This document shows positions 7,154-10,955 of a stretch of 10,955 nucleotides of DNA, piece after piece; position 1 is the first letter of the stretch, and each line of letters begins with the position of its first letter. Source of the DNA: Jaaginema sp046541115 (lineage in GTDB: Bacteria; Cyanobacteriota; Cyanobacteriia; Cyanobacteriales; Spirulinaceae). The translations under genes and the position numbers were made by a program. The DNA is taken from positions 1-10,955 of the forward strand of contig JBKHDX010000167.1 of NCBI GenBank assembly GCA_046541115.1, in the 5' to 3' direction. The notes under the pieces were generated by a model. The model did no database searches and had not been told where the DNA came from. It was given only the letters and a program-made list of their open reading frames with translations.

Positions 7154-7515
7154 AGGCATCCCGAAGTACAAGTCTCGCGAATTTCCACCGCGTACAATCC
7201 AGGCAATCCGGCAGATTCAAGTTTGTGATAAATCCACCGGGCCAACTCCTCACTGGTGGGGTTTTCTAGCCCCGTTGTGTCGTTGAGGTAGTGATGATCC
7301 AAATAATCGTTTAACAACGGTTTGAGGTACTTTTTCAGGTCGCTGTAGTCTACGATCATACCTTGCTTGGCTCCAGATTCGATCAGTCGATCGCCCCGGA
7401 CATAAACCCGTCCCACAAAGCTATGACCGTGTAAACGGCGGCATTTCCCATCGTGGTGCGGTAAACGATGGGCCGCTTCAAAACGAAATTCTTTATAAAT
7501 TGACCAACTTTCCAC
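7105..7515 (-). CDS. queD: QueD, 6-carboxy-5,6,7,8-tetrahydropterin synthase (queuosine/7-deazaguanine pathway)
   Basis: QueD converts dihydroneopterin triphosphate to 6-carboxytetrahydropterin, an early cytosolic step towards preQ0 and queuosine in tRNA. The T-fold signature is complete: zinc ligands His16 (FEAAHR), His29 and His31, and the catalytic Cys25 in CRRLHGH (25-31). This CxxxHGH form separates QueD from eukaryotic-type pyruvoyl-tetrahydropterin synthases. Further landmarks are MIVDYSDLK (53-61), LDHHYLN (72-78), NPTSEELA (85-92) and ETCTSG (114-119). The start is GTG at 7515; no upstream in-frame ATG is evident and the first internal ATG would remove the active site. The normal fold should end near Tyr122. 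The last 14 residues (QLSVNSQQLSAFWQ) and the stop are encoded by heptamer array A, an apparently acquired tail. It is convergent with the LysE-family gene and divergent from the DUF3386 gene. No other queuosine gene is in the window. Confidence 0.93.
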   Translation of the reverse strand: MESWSIYKEFRFEAAHRLPHHDGKCRRLHGHSFVGRVYVRGDRLIESGAKQGMIVDYSDLKKYLKPLLNDYLDHHYLNDTTGLENPTSEELARWIYHKLESAGLPGLYAVEIRETCTSGCLYQLSVNSQQLSAFWQ

Positions 7516-7743
7516 GCTTTCGATTTGACAAAATTAAACAAAATGGCGACTTTCTTTAATTATCCCGACTTCAGCGCCATTCAGGCCACCGCGATCGTCA
7601 CAACATCACCGGACTTTAGATTTTAACAAGAGCGCGAATTTTTCTACATTTTGACGGTTGCTGGCCTCTCTCATCTGTTAGATATCACCCGCGATCGCAA
7701 TATGTTAACTTTTATTAATAAGCCTAGAAATTATATCTAATCT
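7516..7743. promoter_or_regulatory. Divergent intergenic region expected to hold the queD and DUF3386 promoters
   Basis: These 228 bp separate two genes that start outward in opposite directions, so both promoters should lie here. TTGACA (7525-7530) and TTGACG (7651-7656) resemble -35 boxes, but no good -10 box stands 16-18 bp downstream of either. A 10-bp palindrome, TTATTAATAA, lies near the DUF3386 start, and a HIP1 site is near 7690. I see no riboswitch-like structure ahead of queD. Confidence 0.35.
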
Positions 7744-8499
7744 ATGAGTTATTTTAATCCGCAGCGCATCTTATCTTGGTTGTTCAGTTCTTTAATGGCG
7801 ATCGTAGCTTGCGCCTTGTTATTATCCACCCTTCCCTATCCCGTCCAAGCCCAATCCGCGACGGCAGTCTTCCGCAACGCCTACGAAAACCGCTACACCT
7901 GGGACGAAGACTTCCCCGGTTATGCCGCCGAAGTGTCCATCAACGACCAAGGCAGACTAGACCAAGGCATTGTCAAAGTCAAGCCCGACCTCACCGTTGA
8001 AGTCATCAACATCGAAGACGACGAAATGCGGCAACTCATCGCCAACCAACTCAAAACCGAGATAATCCATCGTCGCCGAGTTCCCTTTAGCCAACGCCAC
8101 GAAAACGACGAGTACAGCCTCAATATGGAAAACGATCCTAACACAGTCGTCATTACCGAAAAAGGCGACAACGGCGAATCCCATTACCGCATCCAAGATA
8201 ACGTCATTACCCAAGTACAACGCACCCTCGGCGATTATGCCGTCACCGTAGACACCATCGGCACAACCCCCACCCCCGAAGGTTATCTCGTCGTCCAATT
8301 CAAAGCTGTCTTTCGCGATAAAGACACTGGAGAAATCCTCGAACAAGACGACGTGAGAGACTTCCACGAAAAAATCGGCAAATACTATCTTCTCACCTCG
8401 CGGGCAATTCGCACCACCACCAACAGCGACGATCCCATCGCCAAACCCACCCCCGACACCTTTATCCGCTTTAATGATATTCAACCGCTTAACAGTTAA
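7744..8499 (+). CDS. Exported DUF3386-family protein, function unknown
   Basis: The 251-residue product begins with a positively charged N-terminus and a hydrophobic stretch (about 9-30) ending in VQA|QS, a Sec signal peptide likely cut after Ala36. The mature protein of about 215 residues is hydrophilic with no further membrane segment, so it should be periplasmic or thylakoid-lumenal. The mature start, FRNAYENRYTWDEDFPGY (43-60), matches my memory of the DUF3386 opening (AYENRYTWD..FPGY). The later IHRRRVPF, TP.PEGYLV and KIGKYYLLTSRAIRT stretches also fit that family, which is found mainly in cyanobacteria and has no assigned activity. Many members as I recall them lack a signal peptide, so export may mark a subgroup. 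No catalytic motif is evident. The stop codon lies inside heptamer array B. No Shine-Dalgarno is visible before the ATG. The gene is divergent from queD and convergent with the nucleotidyltransferase gene. Confidence 0.82.
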   Translation: MSYFNPQRILSWLFSSLMAIVACALLLSTLPYPVQAQSATAVFRNAYENRYTWDEDFPGYAAEVSINDQGRLDQGIVKVKPDLTVEVINIEDDEMRQLIANQLKTEIIHRRRVPFSQRHENDEYSLNMENDPNTVVITEKGDNGESHYRIQDNVITQVQRTLGDYAVTVDTIGTTPTPEGYLVVQFKAVFRDKDTGEILEQDDVRDFHEKIGKYYLLTSRAIRTTTNSDDPIAKPTPDTFIRFNDIQPLNS

Positions 8500-8655
8500 C
8501 AGTCAACAGTTATCAGTTATCAGTTATCAGTGGGATTTCTTAGGCAGTGGGCAGTAGGGGCGGGGTTTCCCCGTCCTTTGAGGGGGAAGAAATGACCAAT
8601 TACCAATAACCAATAACGAAGGACAAAGGACAAAAATCGCCCTTTGTCTTTTGTC
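8491..8655 (+). repeat. Compound heptanucleotide repeat array B
   Basis: Four heptamer blocks fill the gap between two convergent genes. Block 1 is AACAGTT, AACAGTC, AACAGTT, ATCAGTT, ATCAGTT, ATCAGTG (8491-8532). Block 2 is GGCAGTG, GGCAGTA (8543-8556), followed directly by a GC-rich hairpin. Block 3 is ACCAATT, ACCAATA, ACCAATA, ACGAAGG, ACAAAGG, ACAAAAA (8595-8636), in which one motif drifts into another with the 7-nt register kept. Block 4 is CTTTGTC, TTTTGTC (8642-8655), which pairs back on block 3. The first unit holds the end of the DUF3386 gene (AAC AGT TAA). Confidence 0.85.
8558..8576. repeat. GC-rich hairpin element, second copy
   Basis: GGGCGGGG (8558-8565), TTT, then CCCCGTCC (8569-8576) form an 8-bp stem with one G-T pair. 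With the preceding GTAG it is the inverse of 7064-7086 apart from one base. It follows the DUF3386 stop by 58 bp and could end that transcript, though only three T residues follow. Confidence 0.6.
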
Positions 8656-8658
8656 TTT
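8619..8658 (+). terminator. Long hairpin between convergent genes, possible terminator
   Basis: AAGGACAAAGGACAAA (8619-8634) pairs with TTTGTCTTTTGTCTTT (8643-8658) over 16 bp, with two G-T wobbles and an 8-base loop. It is built from heptamer units and touches the stop codon of the nucleotidyltransferase gene. In plus-strand RNA the two imperfect positions are G-U pairs; in minus-strand RNA they become A-C mismatches. The fold is therefore stronger in DUF3386 read-through RNA. There is no U-tract, so it is not a standard intrinsic terminator. Confidence 0.4.
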
Positions 8659-9817
8659 AACTCTGATTGCGTAACTCGTCTAACACTTCCCGTTCCGGGG
8701 GTTCGCTGTGAGGTGGCATTTGACGAGAATCAGTAATCAACCAATCGAGGGCTGCTGCTTGGAGGTCAATAGAAGCCCCATTTTTATCCACACAGTAGCG
8801 CCCAAAGACCAACTTATCGACCAAGCGCACCCCTGGCCCTAAGCGAGAATATTCAAAAATCACGCTATTGTCTACGGTTGCGTCCTTACAAATACAGCAA
8901 TTCGGGCCGATCATGGACGGGCCGATAATGGTGGCACCGTCTTCAACGCGAGTCATGCTACCGATATATACCGGGCCTTGAATATTAACCTTATCGAGAT
9001 TAATCGCCACATTCAGTCCGGTATAAACGCCAGGGGCAATTTCTTTACCGGGAATAGAGACATTTTTAATATCGCCGGACAATACACCCCGAACCGCGTG
9101 CCAATAATCCGGGACTTTTCCAATATCGACCCATTCAAAGTCCATCGATACAGCATAAAAAGGCGCACCCATTTCCACTAATTTCGGGAACAGTTCGCTA
9201 CCGATATCATATTCTTGGTTAGGGGGAATATAATCAATGACCTCTGGTTCAAAGATATAAATCCCGGTATTGATATCGGTACTTAGGGCTTCTTCAACGC
9301 TAGGTTTTTCTTGGAAGGACTGAATTCTGCCTTGGTCGTCGGTTACAACTACGCCATAACTCGGCACTTGTTCTTTGGGAACGGGTTTGGTTACGATTGT
9401 GGCTAGAGAACCTTTTTCTTTGTGATATTCCAAAGCGGCGGTTAAATCCAAGTCAATTAAGGCATCACCGCACAAAACTATAAAGGTATCGTCAAAAAAG
9501 GGATAAAAGTCTTGAATGCGTCGCAATCCTCCTGCTGACCCCAAGGCATCTCCAATAAGGCGACCATCTTCAATCCTTCCTTCAAAGGAATAGCCAATAC
9601 GAACCCCAAAACGCTGGCCGTCGCGAAAGTAGTTTTCAATTTCGTCAGCCAAGTGACTGACGTTGACCATAATTTCATTAAAGCCATGTTTTTTGAGGAG
9701 TTCGAGTAAGAACTCCATGACAGGCTTTTGCAGAATGGGAATGAGGGGTTTGGGGATTGTGTAGGTAATGGGACGGACGCGAGTTCCCTTGCCCGCGGCC
9801 AAGATCATGGCTTTCAT
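8657..9817 (-). CDS. NDP-sugar synthase (sugar-1-phosphate nucleotidyltransferase with left-handed beta-helix domain)
   Basis: This cytosolic enzyme class joins a nucleoside triphosphate to a sugar 1-phosphate to make an NDP-sugar for polysaccharide or glycolipid synthesis. The N-terminal domain (about 2-240) has the nucleotide-binding signature LAAGKGTRVRPITYTIPKPL (6-25), the metal-binding CGD with Asp118, EKP (170-172), the sugar-binding NTGIY (183-187) and WVDIGKVPDYW (229-239). Residues about 255-355 show the I/V-x-G-P spacing of a left-handed beta-helix (NIQGPVYIG, TIIGPSMIGPNC). A short charged tail with ALDWLITDSRQMPP follows, typical of cyanobacterial members. The family covers glucose-1-phosphate and mannose-1-phosphate enzymes, and sequence alone does not settle the sugar or base. 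An AGGAG ribosome site 9 nt upstream supports the ATG at 9817 over the in-frame Met4. It is 262 bp downstream of scpA on the same strand, probably with its own promoter. Confidence 0.92.
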   Translation of the reverse strand: MKAMILAAGKGTRVRPITYTIPKPLIPILQKPVMEFLLELLKKHGFNEIMVNVSHLADEIENYFRDGQRFGVRIGYSFEGRIEDGRLIGDALGSAGGLRRIQDFYPFFDDTFIVLCGDALIDLDLTAALEYHKEKGSLATIVTKPVPKEQVPSYGVVVTDDQGRIQSFQEKPSVEEALSTDINTGIYIFEPEVIDYIPPNQEYDIGSELFPKLVEMGAPFYAVSMDFEWVDIGKVPDYWHAVRGVLSGDIKNVSIPGKEIAPGVYTGLNVAINLDKVNIQGPVYIGSMTRVEDGATIIGPSMIGPNCCICKDATVDNSVIFEYSRLGPGVRLVDKLVFGRYCVDKNGASIDLQAAALDWLITDSRQMPPHSEPPEREVLDELRNQS

Positions 9818-9826
9818 TAATTATTG

Positions 9827-9831
9827 CTCCT
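9827..9831 (-). promoter_or_regulatory. Shine-Dalgarno site of the nucleotidyltransferase gene
   Basis: AGGAG on the minus strand stands 9 nt from the ATG at 9817, a workable spacing. It is the clearest ribosome-binding site in the window; most other genes here have none that is recognisable. Confidence 0.75.
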
Positions 9832-9942
9832 AAACCTTACACCACAAGTCTATTTGTTAATTGAGCAGGATTTTGAATCTCGTTTTGTTAAACACTTAAG
9901 GGTTATAACGGGAGATTCTTGTTTCACAGACTCAACACTAGA

Positions 9943-9958
9943 TTAACTCGAAAGTTAA
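9943..9958. promoter_or_regulatory. Inverted repeat in the nucleotidyltransferase upstream region, candidate operator
   Basis: TTAACT (9943-9948), CGAA, then AGTTAA (9953-9958) form a perfect 6-bp dyad about 126 bp upstream of the ATG. It is the only clear dyad in the 262-bp spacer (9818-10079) apart from two HIP1 octamers near 10020 and 10053. It is too AT-rich for a strong terminator of scpA and may be a regulator site. I found no convincing -35/-10 pair and no GTA-N8-TAC NtcA-type site nearby. Confidence 0.3.
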
Positions 9959-10079
9959 CCCCTGCTCTTATCCTTGCGGTGCAGAACTTTAAGAAACCTG
10001 GGTCTTTCAACTTCTGAGCGATCGCGGGTTGCCCCAAAATTAGATGAAGTGGGCGATCGCGCCTCAATTCAGGGCATTT

Positions 10080-10844
10080 TTAAGCCAGGGGCCGAATTTT
10101 GAGTTCTTGATAAAACTCGGCTTGAGAGAGTTCGACTTTGGATTGAGACGACAATAACAGCAACGCCCAAAATACGCCAACGCGATCGCGCTTGGGGGGA
10201 GTTGCTTCGACATTACCTTGGGTTTGCGTCCAATAATCTACCAGTTGTTCTAGTTCTAAATCTGTTGTGTCGGGAACCAGTTGCGGCCAGCGTCGAGTTA
10301 AAAATTCTTCGAGTTGGCTGGCTAATTCGGTTAAGTTTTCATTGTGGGCCAGTTGCGCGATCGCCTGGGCTGTGGCTTTACGAGACAACGCCGGGGGTTT
10401 TTGAGGCTTGGGGATGGTGGGGGTTTCCATCACTGCGGCCATTTCCTGAATTTGCGTGATTAATTCTTGCAGGGTGACCCGACGACGACGGGGGGGTGGG
10501 GCGGTGGGGCGGCGGCGAATATGACGCTCTAATTTGACGGGTAAGCGGCGATCGCCCCCGTTTCCATCTTCTAGTTCCTCAAATGTTTCTTCTGGGTCTT
10601 CTGGCTCGTTTTCCGCCGCTTCTAGGGTGTTGGCTTTGAGCAATACCAACATCGAAGCCCACAAAAACGCCTGACCGGATTGGGACAAATTGGCTTCTTG
10701 ATTGGCGGCGGTGATTTCGGTCATGCCAATTTTACTGAGGTAGCGATCGATGACTTCAATCACTTGTACGTCCCAAGGGTCTATTTCTCCCCGTTGGGCT
10801 AGGTCTACCAATACCGCGATCGCTTCTTGGGCTAAATCAGTCAT
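10080..10844 (-). CDS. scpA: ScpA, segregation and condensation protein A (kleisin of the SMC-ScpAB complex)
   Basis: ScpA bridges the SMC ATPase heads and binds ScpB in the bacterial condensin that compacts and separates chromosomes. The N-terminal SMC-neck-binding region shows the family hallmark RGEIDPWDVQVIEVIDRYL (18-36), then LSQSGQAFLWASMLVLLKANTL (53-74). A variable acidic linker (about 75-98), a basic Pro/Arg stretch (109-122, RRRPTAPPPRRRRV region) and a helical middle part follow. The C-terminal winged helix (about 214-254, RVGVFWALLLLSSQSKVELSQAEFYQELKIRPL) binds the SMC head. The length, 254 residues, is normal for cyanobacteria. The ATG at 10844 is the only in-frame start that keeps the hallmark complete. 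It lies in heptamer array C, which supplies Met-Thr-Asp, and it has no Shine-Dalgarno. Two other ATGs 7 and 14 nt upstream are out of frame. No scpB or smc gene is in the window. Confidence 0.93.
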   Translation of the reverse strand: MTDLAQEAIAVLVDLAQRGEIDPWDVQVIEVIDRYLSKIGMTEITAANQEANLSQSGQAFLWASMLVLLKANTLEAAENEPEDPEETFEELEDGNGGDRRLPVKLERHIRRRPTAPPPRRRRVTLQELITQIQEMAAVMETPTIPKPQKPPALSRKATAQAIAQLAHNENLTELASQLEEFLTRRWPQLVPDTTDLELEQLVDYWTQTQGNVEATPPKRDRVGVFWALLLLSSQSKVELSQAEFYQELKIRPLA

Positions 10845-10955
10845 CAGTCATCAGTCATCAGTTTTTTGGGCAGTGGGCAGCTTTTTCAGTTATCAGTCAA
10901 CAGTTATCAGTCATCAGTGTTTTGGACAATCGGCTAACCAATAACCAACAACCAA
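10837..10955 (+). repeat. Compound heptanucleotide repeat array C at the scpA start, reaching the right edge
   Basis: The blocks are TCAGTCA three times plus TCAGTTT (10837-10864), GGGCAGT and GGGCAGC (10868-10881), CAGTTAT, CAGTCAA, CAGTTAT, CAGTCAT, CAGTGTT (10887-10921), and AACCAAT, AACCAAC, AACCAA (10936-10955). The CAGTTAT, GGCAGTG and ACCAAT modules are the same as in arrays A and B. The first block contains the scpA start codon on the minus strand. The array runs to the window edge and may continue. Confidence 0.85.

Noticed and set aside
7516..7743. preQ1-type riboswitch ahead of queD
   Set aside because: No compact H-type pseudoknot with an A-rich tail and a ribosome site could be recognised upstream of the GTG start.
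7957..8484. A 175-codon minus-strand open frame inside the DUF3386 gene
   Set aside because: Its low-complexity Gly/Val/Asp/Phe composition is typical of antisense to a GC-biased coding frame, and the DUF3386 frame has a signal peptide and family motifs.
2974..10844. A functional cassette joining sbcC and scpA
   Set aside because: The genes are on opposite strands about 4 kb apart, with unrelated genes between them. Both concern chromosome structure, but nothing in the layout shows joint control.
7090..10955. CRISPR array as an explanation for the tandem repeats
   Set aside because: The units are 7 nt and contiguous, with no 28-37 nt repeats, no spacers of constant length and no cas gene.

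Overview
The window comes from a cyanobacterial chromosome. The octamer GCGATCGC (HIP1, over-represented in many cyanobacterial genomes) occurs more than a dozen times, in genes and between them. Several gene products match lineages that are mainly or typically cyanobacterial: a DUF3386 protein, a LysE-type protein with the cyanobacterial form of its motifs, and an NDP-sugar synthase with the cyanobacterial C-terminal tail. The spacers are full of short palindromes and 7-nt tandem repeats of the kind common in filamentous cyanobacteria. The genus cannot be named from this sequence alone.

Layout. 1-2738 (minus, runs off the left edge): a large exported zinc metalloprotease with an intact metzincin-type motif. 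2739-2973: divergent spacer with a nested-hairpin element. 2974-5997 (plus): sbcC, a complete SMC-like ATPase with a zinc hook. 5998-6382: a repeat-filled spacer bounded by two perfect 23-nt inverted copies of a palindromic element. 6383-7012 (plus): a LysE/RhtB-family membrane protein. 7105-7515 (minus): queD, for queuosine precursor synthesis. 7744-8499 (plus): an exported DUF3386 protein of unknown function. 8657-9817 (minus): a sugar-phosphate nucleotidyltransferase. 10080-10844 (minus): scpA, the kleisin of the SMC condensin. 10845-10955: a heptamer repeat array at the right edge.

The genes look like separate transcription units and do not form one pathway. They alternate strand, and nearly all gaps exceed 90 bp. 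Two genes concern chromosome maintenance (sbcC and scpA). Two encode proteins that leave the cytoplasm (the metalloprotease and DUF3386).

No clear new defence or metabolic system is present. The most distinctive signal is a family of compound arrays with a 7-bp period at three places (7090-7153, 8491-8655, 10837-10955). They share the same heptamer modules, and each runs into a coding region. One encodes the last 14 residues of QueD, one supplies the stop codon of the DUF3386 gene, and one supplies the start codon and first codons of ScpA. At scpA the repeated ATGs also make tiny upstream reading frames that end on the scpA start. Two of the arrays are inverted relative to each other and flank queD plus DUF3386.
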